Source of the DNA: Gallionella sp.
GTDB taxonomy: Bacteria > Pseudomonadota > Gammaproteobacteria > Burkholderiales > Gallionellaceae
DNA: 50,226 nucleotides
Direction of reading: 5' to 3'
Assembly: GCA_028707275.1 (NCBI GenBank)
Contig: JAQTUP010000012.1
Location: 1-50,226 of the forward strand
Shown here: in pieces, positions 8,793-17,452 of the stretch
How the letters are laid out: each line of letters begins with the position of its first letter
How positions within the stretch are numbered: the stretch's first letter is position 1
Made by a program: the position numbers and the translations under genes
The notes under the pieces: generated by a model
Database searches by the model: none
Seen by the model: the letters and a program-made list of their open reading frames with translations, nothing else
What the model was told of the DNA's origin: nothing

Positions 8793-10145
8793 ATGCTGGA
8801 CAATTTGACGCAACGACTTTCAGGTGTCATTAAAAATCTGCGCGGTCAGGCTCGCCTCACCGAAAGTAACATCCAGGATGCCATGCGCGAAGTGCGCATG
8901 GCGCTGCTCGAAGCCGACGTGGCGCTGCCTGTGGTCAAGGCATTGGCGGACACGGTCAAACAGGCAGCCCTGGGACAGGAAGTCATCGGCAACCTCAACC
9001 CCGGCCAGGCTTTCATCGGTGTCGTACACCGGGAACTGACCCGGCTGATGGGCGAACACAACGATGCGCTCAACCTTACCACCACGCCGCCGGCCGTCAT
9101 ACTGATGGCAGGTTTACAAGGCGCCGGCAAGACGACGACCTGCGGCAAGTTAGCCAAGCTGCTGCACGACCAGCAAAAGAAAAAAGTCCTGCTGGTCAGT
9201 TGCGATATTTACCGGCCGGCCGCAATCGAGCAGTTGCGCACGCTGGCCACTCAACTCAATATCGACTTTTTTGCCTCCGATATCAGCCAGCGACCGCAGG
9301 ATATCGCACTTGCTGCCCTTGATTTCGCCCGCCGCCATCATCACGATGTGCTGATCGTCGATACCGCAGGCCGCTTAGGCATCGACGCTGCGATGATGGC
9401 CGAGATAAAGCTGCTGCACGCCAGCCTCAAACCTATCGAAACCCTGTTCGTGGTGGATGCGATGACAGGGCAGGACGCCGTGAATACCGCGAAGGCTTTT
9501 GGCGAGGCGCTGCCGCTGACCGGGATTATCCTCACCAAGATGGATGGCGACTCGCGCGGTGGCGCGGCGCTCTCGGTGCGGCATATCACAGGAAAACCGA
9601 TCAAGTTCATCGGCGTGAGCGAAAAGCCCAGCGGACTGGAAGCCTTCCACCCCGAACGCATGGCATCGCGCATACTGGGCATGGGCGATGTATTGACCCT
9701 GCTCGAAGAAGCTCAGCGCGGCGTGGATCACGGTGAGGCCGAAAAACTTGCCAAGAAAATGCAGGCCGGCAAGGGCTTTGATTTGAACGATTTCAAGATG
9801 CAGATGGTGCAGATGCGCAAGATGGGCGGCATGTCGGCGCTGATGGACAAGCTTCCGGCACAACTCTCTCAGGCGGCGGCAGACTCCAAGGTAGACGATA
9901 AGGCGATCAACCGCCTCGAAGGCATCATCAACTCGATGACCCCACAGGAGCGCAGCCATCCTGAACTCATCAAAGCACAGCGCAAAAAACGCATCGCGAT
10001 GGGCGCCGGTGTTAAAGTGATGCACGTCAACCAGTTGCTCAACCAGTTTGAACAGACGCAAAAAATGATGAAGATGTTCACCAAGGGCGGCGGGATGGCC
10101 AAGATGATGCGCAGCATGGCCGGAAAAATCCCGGGGATGCGGTAA
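8793..10145 (+). CDS. ffh: signal recognition particle GTPase Ffh
   Basis: 450-aa protein subunit of SRP, which binds 4.5S RNA and signal sequences and delivers ribosomes to FtsY. It has an N-terminal helical bundle, a GTPase domain with LQGAGKTTTCGKLA near residue 107, VDTAGRLG near 190 and LTKMDGDSRGGAALS near 247, and a methionine-rich M domain from about 325 to the end. Ribosome site AAGGACGGAC precedes the ATG. Confidence 0.98.
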   Translation: MLDNLTQRLSGVIKNLRGQARLTESNIQDAMREVRMALLEADVALPVVKALADTVKQAALGQEVIGNLNPGQAFIGVVHRELTRLMGEHNDALNLTTTPPAVILMAGLQGAGKTTTCGKLAKLLHDQQKKKVLLVSCDIYRPAAIEQLRTLATQLNIDFFASDISQRPQDIALAALDFARRHHHDVLIVDTAGRLGIDAAMMAEIKLLHASLKPIETLFVVDAMTGQDAVNTAKAFGEALPLTGIILTKMDGDSRGGAALSVRHITGKPIKFIGVSEKPSGLEAFHPERMASRILGMGDVLTLLEEAQRGVDHGEAEKLAKKMQAGKGFDLNDFKMQMVQMRKMGGMSALMDKLPAQLSQAAADSKVDDKAINRLEGIINSMTPQERSHPELIKAQRKKRIAMGAGVKVMHVNQLLNQFEQTQKMMKMFTKGGGMAKMMRSMAGKIPGMR

Positions 10146-10150
10146 AAACA

Positions 10151-10177
10151 GGATTCAGGATTCAGGATTCAGGATTT
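10151..10177. repeat. AGGATTC heptamer tandem repeat, copy 2 (~3.6 units)
   Basis: GGATTCA repeated three and a half times, starting 5 bp after the ffh stop codon and reading in the direction of ffh transcription. Confidence 0.93.
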
Positions 10178-10205
10178 GCAACTAGTGACTAACAACTAAA
10201 TTACT

Positions 10206-10910
10206 ATGATTAAAGCGATTATTTTCGACGTGGACGGCACGCTGGCCGATACTGAAGACGGTCACCGCCTGTCCTTCAACAAAGCTTTTGCAGAGGCGGG
10301 GCTCGACTGGCACTGGGATGTGGCGCTGTATGACAAGCTGCTCAAGGTCACAGGCGGCAAGGAGCGCATCAAGTATTTTGTCAGTGATTTTCTGACAGAC
10401 TTTACCGTGCCTGCCGATTTCGATGGTTTTGTGAAAAATCTGCATGCCATCAAGACGCAGCATTACACCACCATGATAAGCGAGGGCAACGTCCCCCTGC
10501 GCCCCGGCATCAAACAGCTGATCATGGACGCGCACGCGGCAGGCATCACCCTTGCTATCGCCACCACCACTACACCCGAGAACGTATCCGCGCTGCTCGA
10601 AGTGGGGCTGGGAAAAGACTGGGCCAGCTTGTTTGCCGCGAACGGTTGCGGCGACATCGTGCCGCACAAGAAACCCGCGCCCGATATTTATTTCTGGGTG
10701 CTGGAAAAGCTGGGGTTAAAAGCTGCCGATTGCATCGCACTGGAAGACTCGGAAAACGGCCTGCGATCGAGCCTGTCGGCCGGAATCAAAACTTACATCA
10801 CCACCAATCACTACACCCGATCCCACGACTTTACCGGCGCGGCAGCGGTATTCGATGACCTGAGCGACCTTGCCGGATTCTACCAATCTGTCGGTTTAAC
10901 GATGCCCTGA
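10206..10910 (+). CDS. cbbY: HAD-family phosphatase, CbbY-like
   Basis: 234-aa HAD subclass IA hydrolase. Motif I FDVDGTLADTE has nucleophile Asp8 and acid Asp10; motif II TTTTPENVSALL is near residue 119; motif III lysine lies in KKPAPDIYF; motif IV is ALEDSENG. The closest known type is CbbY, which dephosphorylates xylulose-1,5-bisphosphate, an inhibitory side product of RuBisCO. Genes rpe and gph follow, which supports a Calvin-cycle housekeeping role, but RuBisCO is not in the window. Other sugar-phosphate phosphatases of the family cannot be excluded. Confidence 0.85.
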   Translation: MIKAIIFDVDGTLADTEDGHRLSFNKAFAEAGLDWHWDVALYDKLLKVTGGKERIKYFVSDFLTDFTVPADFDGFVKNLHAIKTQHYTTMISEGNVPLRPGIKQLIMDAHAAGITLAIATTTTPENVSALLEVGLGKDWASLFAANGCGDIVPHKKPAPDIYFWVLEKLGLKAADCIALEDSENGLRSSLSAGIKTYITTNHYTRSHDFTGAAAVFDDLSDLAGFYQSVGLTMP

Positions 10911-10924
10911 CAACCACTTTCTGA

Positions 10925-10944
10925 CGCATTCGGTTTAGAATGCG
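10925..10944 (+). other. 7-bp hairpin upstream of rpe
   Basis: Perfect inverted repeat CGCATTC/GAATGCG with a 6-nt loop, 33 bp before the rpe start codon. There is no T run, so it is not a classical terminator. It may be a leader structure or operator. Confidence 0.4.
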
Positions 10945-10976
10945 GATTGTGCCAATAACTTTTTTAAGGAAACACC

Positions 10977-11657
10977 ATGTATCAAATCGCTCCGAGTATT
11001 CTTTCCGCCAATTTCGCAAAACTGGGCGAAGAAGTTGATAACGTTTTGGCAGCAGGCGCGGACATCGTTCACTTCGACGTGATGGACAACCATTACGTGC
11101 CTAACCTGACAATCGGGCCTCTGGTCTGCGATGCGCTGCGCGCTCACGGCGTCACGGCGCCCATCGACGTGCATCTGATGGTCAAACCAGTGGACCGCAT
11201 CATTCCTGACTTTGCCAAGGCCGGCGCTACCTTCATCACCTTCCATCCTGAAGCTTCCGAGCACGTTGACCGCACCATCGGTCTGATCAAGGAATCCGGT
11301 TGCAAGGCAGGTCTGGTATTCAATCCGGCCACACCGCTGGACATCCTCGAATACATGCTGCCAAAACTGGACATGGTCTTGCTGATGTCGGTAAACCCCG
11401 GGTTTGGCGGTCAGAAATTCATCCCTTACACCCTGGACAAGGCACGCAAGGTACGCGCGATGATCGATGCTGGCGGTTACAACTGCCTGCTGGAAATCGA
11501 CGGCGGCGTGGGCCCTGCCAACATCCGCGAAGTGGCCGCTGCCGGCGTGGATACTTTCGTTGCAGGTTCTGCCATTTTCAATGCACGCAAGGCGACCGAC
11601 AAACACCAGTTTGACACCGTAATCGCAGCAATGCGCGCGGAACTGGCCAAGGTTTAA
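10977..11657 (+). CDS. rpe: ribulose-phosphate 3-epimerase
   Basis: 226-aa TIM-barrel enzyme interconverting ribulose 5-phosphate and xylulose 5-phosphate in the pentose phosphate and Calvin cycles. Metal and catalytic residues are in [14 protein letters not shown] (near residue 35), [19 protein letters not shown] and [11 protein letters not shown]. Ribosome site AAGGAAACACC precedes the ATG. Confidence 0.97.
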   Translation: MYQIAPSILSANFAKLGEEVDNVLAAGADIVHFDVMDNHYVPNLTIGPLVCDALRAHGVTAPIDVHLMVKPVDRIIPDFAKAGATFITFHPEASEHVDRTIGLIKESGCKAGLVFNPATPLDILEYMLPKLDMVLLMSVNPGFGGQKFIPYTLDKARKVRAMIDAGGYNCLLEIDGGVGPANIREVAAAGVDTFVAGSAIFNARKATDKHQFDTVIAAMRAELAKV

Positions 11658-11666
11658 AGCTGCTCA

Positions 11667-11694
11667 GCCACGCCGGTTCATGCAGCGGCGTGGC
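11667..11694 (+). other. 9-bp hairpin between rpe and gph
   Basis: GCCACGCCG/CGGCGTGGC with a 10-nt loop, 10 bp after the rpe stop. No T run follows, so termination would have to be weak or Rho-assisted; it could instead protect the rpe mRNA 3' end. A possible -35 TTGACA follows at 11722-11727 but no good -10 was found. Confidence 0.5.
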
Positions 11695-11766
11695 GACTCC
11701 TGTGTGACGGCGTGGACGGCTTTGACAAAAGCGCATGCTCATCTAATCGAATTTTAAGGAAATCCC

Positions 11767-12465
11767 ATGCCAGATAACCTCAAGAGATACACGACACCTG
11801 TCAGCGTCAAAGCCATCCTCATCGACCTTGACGGCACGCTGCTGCACACCGCGCCCCAATTGTCAGAAGCTGCCAACCGCATGCTGCTGGAGATGGACTA
11901 TGCGCCCGTCTCGCAGGAGTTGCTCTCAAGCTACATCGGCAACGGTATCAGCTGGCTGGTCAAACGCGCACTGACAGGCGACATGCACGCCACGCCGGAT
12001 GCGGCCTTGTATGACCATGCATTGCCCATCTTTGAAAAACACTACACTGAACTGTTGCTGCAAAGCCGTCTGTTCGACGGGGTCATTGAAGGGCTCGACG
12101 CGATGAAGGCGGCAGGATTCCGCTTAGGCTGCATCACCAACAAGGTTGAGCGCTACACCACCCCGCTGCTGGGTGGCACCGGCCTGGCAAAGTATTTCGA
12201 GATCGTACTGGCAGGTGACACTTTGCCGGAAAAGAAACCCCACCCTATGCCCCTGTTGCACGCCGCGACATTCTTCGGCGCGCCTGTCGAACAAATCCTG
12301 CTGATCGGTGATTCGCTGAATGACACGGTCGCCGCAAGAGCCGCCGGATGCCCGGTATTCTGTGTGCCCTACGGCTACAACCACGGCGAACCTGTGGAAA
12401 CGCTCGATCTGGACGCTGTGATCGAAAATCTGGCTGCCGCCCTGCCGCTATTGAAACTGGCCTAA
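11767..12465 (+). CDS. gph: phosphoglycolate phosphatase
   Basis: 232-aa HAD hydrolase that removes phosphate from 2-phosphoglycolate, formed by RuBisCO oxygenation or DNA 3'-end repair. Motif I LIDLDGTLLHT near residue 19, motif II CITNKVERYT, motif III KKPHPMPL and motif IV IGDSLNDTVAARAAG are all present. The order rpe-gph-trpE is common in beta- and gammaproteobacteria. Ribosome site TTAAGGAAATCCC precedes the ATG. Confidence 0.95.
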   Translation: MPDNLKRYTTPVSVKAILIDLDGTLLHTAPQLSEAANRMLLEMDYAPVSQELLSSYIGNGISWLVKRALTGDMHATPDAALYDHALPIFEKHYTELLLQSRLFDGVIEGLDAMKAAGFRLGCITNKVERYTTPLLGGTGLAKYFEIVLAGDTLPEKKPHPMPLLHAATFFGAPVEQILLIGDSLNDTVAARAAGCPVFCVPYGYNHGEPVETLDLDAVIENLAAALPLLKLA

Positions 12466-12473
12466 AAAAAACA

Positions 12474-12512
12474 GGATTCAGGATTCAGGATTCAGGATTC
12501 AGGATTCAGGAT
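12474..12512. repeat. AGGATTC heptamer tandem repeat, copy 3 (~5.5 units)
   Basis: Five and a half copies of GGATTCA, beginning 8 bp after the gph stop codon and reading in the direction of transcription. The remaining gap to trpE (12513-12654) has further degenerate pieces (GCATCCTGATTCCTGCATCC near 12603) but no visible trp leader peptide or attenuator. Confidence 0.95.
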
Positions 12513-12654
12513 GCAAGATTCAAAAATGCAGTTGATAGCGGAAAGTTAATATCCTGGCTACCGTTTTCTGTTTTCTGATGGGAGACAAACCACGATTTTT
12601 GCTGCATCCTGATTCCTGCATCCCGCCCCCTGCACTTAGATCTGGAGATTTTTC

Positions 12655-14142
12655 ATGCTACACCCCATCACAGAGCAAGAATTCAAAGCGCTGGCCAGTC
12701 AGGGTTATAACCGTATCCCGCTGGTCGCGGAAACTTTCGCCGATCTGGACACGCCGCTGTCGCTGTATCTGAAACTTGCCAACAAACCGTTCTCCTATCT
12801 TCTCGAATCCGTCCAGGGTGGAGAACGCTTCGGGCGTTATTCATTCATCGGCCTGCCAGCCGATACGCGCATCACGGTGCGCGGCAATCAGGTCACGCTG
12901 ACTACCGCCACCGGCGTGACTGCACAGGAAGTGAGCAACCCGCTGGACTTTATCGAGGAATACCAGGCTAAATTTAAAGTCGCACCGCTCTCCGGCTTGC
13001 CGCGCTACACCGGCGGATTGGCGGGGTATTTTGGCTATGAGACGATACGCTACATCGAACCTCGTTTGGCCGGAGTGCAAAAACCCGACGCCATCGGCAC
13101 ACCGGACATTCTGCTGATGCTCACCGAGCAGCTGGCCGTGGTAGACAATCTTTCGGGCAAACTCACCTTCATCGTGTACGCCAACCCGCAAGAGGATGAT
13201 GCCTACCCGATCGCTCGCGAGCGCTTGCGTGAACTCGTCGGCATGCTAAGACTACCCGTTGACATTCCCGACGCCCTCTCTGAACAGCGCACAGAGGCAA
13301 TATCCGAGTTCGGCGAGGCCGCTTTCAAGGGGGCGGTAGAAAGAGCGAAGCAATATATTTTCGACGGCGACATCATGCAGGTCGTGCTCTCGCAACGGAT
13401 GACGCAGCCCTTCTCTGCATCGCCGCTGTCGCTGTACCGTGCTCTGCGCAGCATCAATCCGTCGCCTTACATGTTCTATTACGACATGGGTGATCACCAT
13501 GTCGTCGGCTCTTCGCCGGAAATCCTGGCTCGCCTCGAAGGCGAGATCGTGACCGTCCGCCCTATCGCCGGAACCCGTCCGCGCGGCAAAACCGCTGAGC
13601 GGGATGCCCAACTCGCCGAAGAATTGCTCGCTGACCCGAAAGAGCTTGCGGAACACCTGATGCTGATTGACCTGGGGCGCAACGACATAGGACGTGTGGC
13701 ACAGAACGGCACAGTCAAACTCACCGACAAGATGGTGATCGAACGCTATTCGCATGTGATGCATATCGTCTCCAACGTCGAAGCAAAATTGAAACAAGGA
13801 CTGTCTGCGATGGACGTCCTTAAAGCGACCTTCCCCGCTGGCACGGTAAGCGGCGCGGCCAAGGTGCGTGCGATGGAAATCATCGACGAGCTGGAACCCT
13901 CACGTCGCGGCATCTACGCGGGAGCCGTGGGCTATCTTGGCTTCAACGGTGACATGGATGTCGCCATCGCACTGCGCACGGCCGTCGTGAAGAATCAGGT
14001 TTTATACGTACAGGCAGGCGCCGGCATCGTCGCCGATTCTGTAGCGAGCAGCGAATGGCAGGAGACGCAGAACAAGGCCCGCGCCGTACTGCGCGCCGCC
14101 GAAATGGCGCTGGGCGGGCTGGATGCACCCATGCATCGCTAA
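12655..14142 (+). CDS. trpE: anthranilate synthase component I
   Basis: 495-aa chorismate-utilising enzyme, first step of tryptophan synthesis. The N-terminal domain carries the tryptophan feedback site region ([15 protein letters not shown]). The catalytic C-terminal domain has [37 protein letters not shown] and [23 protein letters not shown]. The glutamine amidotransferase subunit trpG is not in the window. Ribosome site TGGAGATTTTTC precedes the ATG. Confidence 0.97.
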   Translation: MLHPITEQEFKALASQGYNRIPLVAETFADLDTPLSLYLKLANKPFSYLLESVQGGERFGRYSFIGLPADTRITVRGNQVTLTTATGVTAQEVSNPLDFIEEYQAKFKVAPLSGLPRYTGGLAGYFGYETIRYIEPRLAGVQKPDAIGTPDILLMLTEQLAVVDNLSGKLTFIVYANPQEDDAYPIARERLRELVGMLRLPVDIPDALSEQRTEAISEFGEAAFKGAVERAKQYIFDGDIMQVVLSQRMTQPFSASPLSLYRALRSINPSPYMFYYDMGDHHVVGSSPEILARLEGEIVTVRPIAGTRPRGKTAERDAQLAEELLADPKELAEHLMLIDLGRNDIGRVAQNGTVKLTDKMVIERYSHVMHIVSNVEAKLKQGLSAMDVLKATFPAGTVSGAAKVRAMEIIDELEPSRRGIYAGAVGYLGFNGDMDVAIALRTAVVKNQVLYVQAGAGIVADSVASSEWQETQNKARAVLRAAEMALGGLDAPMHR

Positions 14143-14154
14143 ACGCCAAAATTA

Positions 14155-14182
14155 CGGATGACTCATGAAAAGTCGTCATCCG
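14155..14182 (+). other. hairpin between trpE and rdgC
   Basis: CGGATGAC/GTCATCCG with a 12-nt loop, 12 bp after the trpE stop. It lacks a T run. A TATAAT box follows at 14189-14194, suitably placed for an rdgC promoter, though a clear -35 is missing. Confidence 0.45.
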
Positions 14183-14218
14183 CTTCTGTATAATTGAATG
14201 TTTTTCGGGAATCCTGTT

Positions 14219-15121
14219 ATGTGGTTTAAAAATATCTTTATTTATCGACTGCCTGCCGACTGCACCATCACGGCGGCCACGCTACAGGAAAAATTGGCGA
14301 CCAAGCCCTTGCTGCCTTGCAGCGGACTGGACAAACAAAGCCGGGGATGGGTTTCCTGCCGTGGAGATGATCGCCTCGTCCACGTAGCCAACGAGCAAAT
14401 TCTGTTTGCGCTGGGGGTTGAGCAAAAATTATTGCCTGCCACCATCATCAATCGTTTTACCAAGGAACGCGCCGCCGATATCGAGGCGCAACAGGGCTAT
14501 AAGGTTGGCCGCAAGGAACTCAAGAATCTCAAGGAAGCAATCACCGAAGAGCTGCTGCCCAGAGCCTTCGCGCTGCTGCGCACCACCTATGCCTGGCTGG
14601 ACACGGTCAACGGTCGCCTCATCATAGATGCGGCCTCTGCGGCCAAAGCCGAAGAGCTGCTGGAATTTTTGAACAAGACGCTGGACGATCTGCCGGTCAA
14701 ACCATTGCATACCGAGCTCTCCCCCGTTGCCGCCATGACCGACTGGTTAGCCGGCGAAGATGCGCCCCCCGGATTCACCATCGACCAGGAGCTGGAACTG
14801 CGCGCCACCGGCGAGAGCCGTGCGACGGTACGCTATGCCAATCACGCGCTCGAAGGCGAAGAAATTCTGGCACATATCGCAGCAGGCAAACGCGCCACAC
14901 GACTGGGACTTACCTGGAATGACAGAATTTCGTTTGTGCTGACCGAACAATTGCAAATCAAACGGCTCGAATTCCTCGACATCATCAAGGAAGAATCGGG
15001 TTCACTGGCCGATACGGCCGATGAGATGTTCGATCTTGACTTCACCTTGATGACAGGAGAGCTGGCAAAGATGCTGACTGACCTGACCGAAGTGCTGGGC
15101 GGAGAAGTGGTCAGCCAATAG
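14219..15121 (+). CDS. rdgC: recombination-associated protein RdgC
   Basis: 300-aa DNA-binding ring protein that inhibits RecA-promoted recombination. The start ATG 14219 gives MWFKNIFIYRLP, the usual N-terminus; an in-frame ATG at 14198 adds seven residues without family similarity. Conserved stretches are SGLDKQSRGWVSC, YKVGRKELKNLKEAITEELLPRAF and LTWNDRISFVLTEQLQIKRLEFLD. Length is normal for the family. Confidence 0.96.
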   Translation: MWFKNIFIYRLPADCTITAATLQEKLATKPLLPCSGLDKQSRGWVSCRGDDRLVHVANEQILFALGVEQKLLPATIINRFTKERAADIEAQQGYKVGRKELKNLKEAITEELLPRAFALLRTTYAWLDTVNGRLIIDAASAAKAEELLEFLNKTLDDLPVKPLHTELSPVAAMTDWLAGEDAPPGFTIDQELELRATGESRATVRYANHALEGEEILAHIAAGKRATRLGLTWNDRISFVLTEQLQIKRLEFLDIIKEESGSLADTADEMFDLDFTLMTGELAKMLTDLTEVLGGEVVSQ

Positions 15122-15194
15122 ACAATGCTGAGTGGTGAGTGGTGAGAAAGAATCGACGGGGTGTTGATATTTTTACAAAAAAATTTGAACTTTA

Positions 15195-15325
15195 TTCAAT
15201 TTGGCTTGCCTGAGTGTGCAGTTAGCGCAAGCTTTTACCCGTTTCTCCCTGATCGGGTATCTTAACTCCTCCCAATTTGTTAAGACCTTTTGCCCCTGAC
15301 CTTGATGGTTCAGGGGCTTTTTTTT
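15195..15325 (+). ncRNA. candidate small RNA with C-rich hairpin loops
   Basis: The gap between rdgC and the cytochrome gene holds four consecutive hairpins: GCTTGC/GCAAGC (15204-15232), TACCCG/CGGGTA (15236-15259), CTTAAC/GTTAAG (15261-15284) and a terminator GCCCCTGA/TCAGGGGC followed by eight T. The loops of hairpins two and three contain CTCCCT and TCCTCCC, single-stranded sequences complementary to Shine-Dalgarno regions. C-rich loops of this kind mark several bacterial trans-acting sRNAs (for example the alpha-proteobacterial CcsR type and the Neisseria sibling sRNAs). The promoter is weak: TTTACA-15-TATTCA is the best seen. Alternatively it is an attenuator leader for the downstream cytochrome gene. 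Confidence 0.45.
15292..15325 (+). terminator. rho-independent terminator
   Basis: Eight-bp GC-rich stem GCCCCTGA/TCAGGGGC with a 10-nt loop and eight T. It ends either the rdgC transcript or the candidate small RNA upstream of it. Confidence 0.9.
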
Positions 15326-15429
15326 GGTTGACTGAGAGCATACGCGGCACCGTGTGTGACATTTAGCACAGACAGGAATGCCTTTTTTTCTTATCTTGCA
15401 GACCTTGTTCAACCACCTGCCAACTAAAA

Positions 15430-15894
15430 ATGAAAACCAACAAACTCGCTTCGCTAGCCTTGTTTCTCTGGGTCGTCACTATCGCTGTCTTTGCCTGGTT
15501 CTTCATACGCGGCAACACCACACAGGGCAGTGACGGCAGAACCGCCGTTGTACTGCAAGCTGCCGAACGCGATCTGATTTTATCTGAAATGCGCGGACTA
15601 CTGTCTGCGACACAAGGGATATTAGAAGGAGCCAATCAGGGCGATATGCAGCAGATCATCAGGTCATCCAGCGCAGCGGGCATGCAGGGCGCAGCTGACG
15701 TCAATCCGGTACTCATGGCAAAACTGCCGATGGCATTCAAATCCATGGGAATGAGTGTACATCACGACATGGACGAAATTGCCAAAGCCGCGAAATCGGG
15801 CACCCCTGCCGCAGAGATTTTGAAGATGACCTCCAACACCATGAGCAAGTGCATTGCCTGCCATGCTGCATGGCAGCTAAAAGCCGCGATTTAA
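15430..15894 (+). CDS. membrane-anchored monohaem c-type cytochrome (cytochrome c'-like)
   Basis: 154-aa protein with one N-terminal hydrophobic segment (residues 8-26) serving as signal anchor, followed by a mostly helical periplasmic domain. The single haem-binding motif CIACH is at residues 141-145, near the C-terminus, the arrangement of class II four-helix cytochromes such as cytochrome c' and c-556. A role in periplasmic electron transfer or gas binding is possible but not shown. Its stop overlaps the stop of the convergent rquA gene by 4 bp. Confidence 0.85.
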   Translation: MKTNKLASLALFLWVVTIAVFAWFFIRGNTTQGSDGRTAVVLQAAERDLILSEMRGLLSATQGILEGANQGDMQQIIRSSSAAGMQGAADVNPVLMAKLPMAFKSMGMSVHHDMDEIAKAAKSGTPAAEILKMTSNTMSKCIACHAAWQLKAAI

Positions 15895-16622
15895 ATTGCT
15901 CCGGGTATTCGACGCGACACGTTAAATCGCATGACGCGATAAAAACCGGCGAACGCATACTCAATATGCGACTCGCCGTCAAGTTCCTTGCCGCATTCAC
16001 CGAGCGCCGTATTCAGGCATACAGCAAGGTCTTCCTGCCAGAACCCGGGCAAGAACGGCTCAAGAATCCCGAGCAAGCGACGAAACGGGCCAAAGCGGTA
16101 CAAAAAGTGATGGCGCGGTTCTGCCGCATATTCCGTAATCAGTACAGAGCCGCCCGGGCGCACGACGCGCGCTATCTCAGAATAGGTGCGCGCCCGCGCA
16201 TCGGTCGGCATCTCGTGAAGCAGAAAAAAAACGATCACCTGATCGAAGACATCCCCGGCATAGGCCAGGCTCTCGGCATTCATCATGGCCAACTGACAAC
16301 GCACAGCTTGTGTCTTGCGCCTTGCCAGCGCTATCTGGCCTGCCGCCACGTCGCACAGATGAACATCCCCGGCACTAGCCTCCAGCAAGGAAGGGGTGAG
16401 CTTCCCGTAAACACAAGTCAGCTGCAACAACCTGGCTTCAGGGCGAGTATCAACCTGTCTTAACGTCTTGTTAAGCAGCCGGTTGTACTGTCCAAACAGG
16501 ATGGCGCTGATCACAAGCTGATGATCGAACAGCCAGATCCCCCTGGGCCACAGATACGCCCACCAATAGTAGCGCGCCAGATAGTCCGGCACGCCGCGCT
16601 GATATTTCCGGTACAGGGGCAT
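15891..16622 (-). CDS. rquA: rhodoquinone biosynthesis methyltransferase-like protein RquA
   Basis: 243-aa protein related to class I methyltransferases. It carries the features that separate RquA from UbiE/UbiG: PDYLARYYWWAYLWPRG near the N-terminus, LLQLTCVYGKLTP in place of the usual glycine-rich motif I, and FFLLHEMPTDARARTYSEIARVVRPGG. RquA converts ubiquinone to rhodoquinone, used for fumarate reduction under low oxygen. ATG 16622 is chosen as it begins MPLYRKYQRGVPDYLARYYW; the longer frame overlaps the SDR gene. It follows the SDR gene by 7 bp and ends tail-to-tail with the cytochrome gene. Confidence 0.85.
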   Translation of the reverse strand: MPLYRKYQRGVPDYLARYYWWAYLWPRGIWLFDHQLVISAILFGQYNRLLNKTLRQVDTRPEARLLQLTCVYGKLTPSLLEASAGDVHLCDVAAGQIALARRKTQAVRCQLAMMNAESLAYAGDVFDQVIVFFLLHEMPTDARARTYSEIARVVRPGGSVLITEYAAEPRHHFLYRFGPFRRLLGILEPFLPGFWQEDLAVCLNTALGECGKELDGESHIEYAFAGFYRVMRFNVSRRIPGAI

Positions 16623-16629
16623 AGAGGCG

Positions 16630-17448
16630 CTAGAGCAAGCCGCGCGGCTTGTGCGGAGCATGGGCAAACATACGGTCATAAAGCCTGCGGGGCAACCACC
16701 TGAGCAGTGCGCCTGCCACCCCCATTTGCCAGGGAATCACCGCAAAGGGGACCTGCCGGGCGATGGCGCGCGCCATGCGCCGGGCAGCTTCGGCAGGCTC
16801 CAGTATAAACGGCATGGGATAAGGATTGATGCGGGTCATCGCGGTATTGATATAGCCCGGGCAAATCGTCACCACCTTCACGCCGCTGCCATGCAACTCG
16901 ACCCGCAACGATTCAAGATACGAGATGGCCGCAGCCTTGGAGGCAGAATAGGCGCCCGCACCCGGCAGACCGCGAAAACCTGCGACGCTTGCAATCCCCG
17001 CCAGCGTACCGCTTCTGGCGCTGCGCATCTGCGCCACAAAGGGCTGAAAGGTTTTCACCATCCCCAGCACGTTGATGTCCATCACCTGCTCGAAGGCATC
17101 AATATCCTCCGCATATTCGGTGAGCGTCCCGACACTGACCCCTGCATTGGCGATGACCAGATCCGGCACCCCAACGCGTTCGATATAATCTTGCGCGGCT
17201 CGTTGAATGGCGGCAGCATCGCGCACATCGAGCACATAGCAGTGAACGTGACCTGGAAACCTGCCTGCCAGATCCTGCAATAACTCACCGCGACGCGCGA
17301 AGACCGCGACATGAGCGCCTCGTTCGAGATAATAATGCGCGAGCGACAATCCCAGGCCGCCCGATGCACCGCTGATGACGACGCGAAGAGAGGATTCAGG
17401 ATCAGAGTTCGAAGATATCCTCCCCCCTCTCCCTTCTCCTTTATTCAT
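16630..17448 (-). CDS. short-chain dehydrogenase/reductase
   Basis: 272-aa NAD(P)-dependent SDR. The nucleotide motif GASGGLG is at residues 27-33, NAGVS at 101-105, and catalytic residues are Ser154, Tyr167 and Lys171 (YSASK). The first ~20 residues are low-complexity, and part of them (SDPES) is encoded by a heptamer-repeat remnant (near 17394-17406), so the true start may be downstream. The substrate is unknown. It lies between dsbA and rquA with gaps of a few bp, so one transcript is likely; involvement in quinone or lipid metabolism would be a guess. Confidence 0.88.
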   Translation of the reverse strand: MNKGEGRGGRISSNSDPESSLRVVISGASGGLGLSLAHYYLERGAHVAVFARRGELLQDLAGRFPGHVHCYVLDVRDAAAIQRAAQDYIERVGVPDLVIANAGVSVGTLTEYAEDIDAFEQVMDINVLGMVKTFQPFVAQMRSARSGTLAGIASVAGFRGLPGAGAYSASKAAAISYLESLRVELHGSGVKVVTICPGYINTAMTRINPYPMPFILEPAEAARRMARAIARQVPFAVIPWQMGVAGALLRWLPRRLYDRMFAHAPHKPRGLL

Positions 17449-17452
17449 TTAA

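Noticed and set aside
12513..12654. trp leader peptide and attenuator before trpE
   Set aside because: No short frame with tandem Trp codons and no competing hairpins with a T run were seen.
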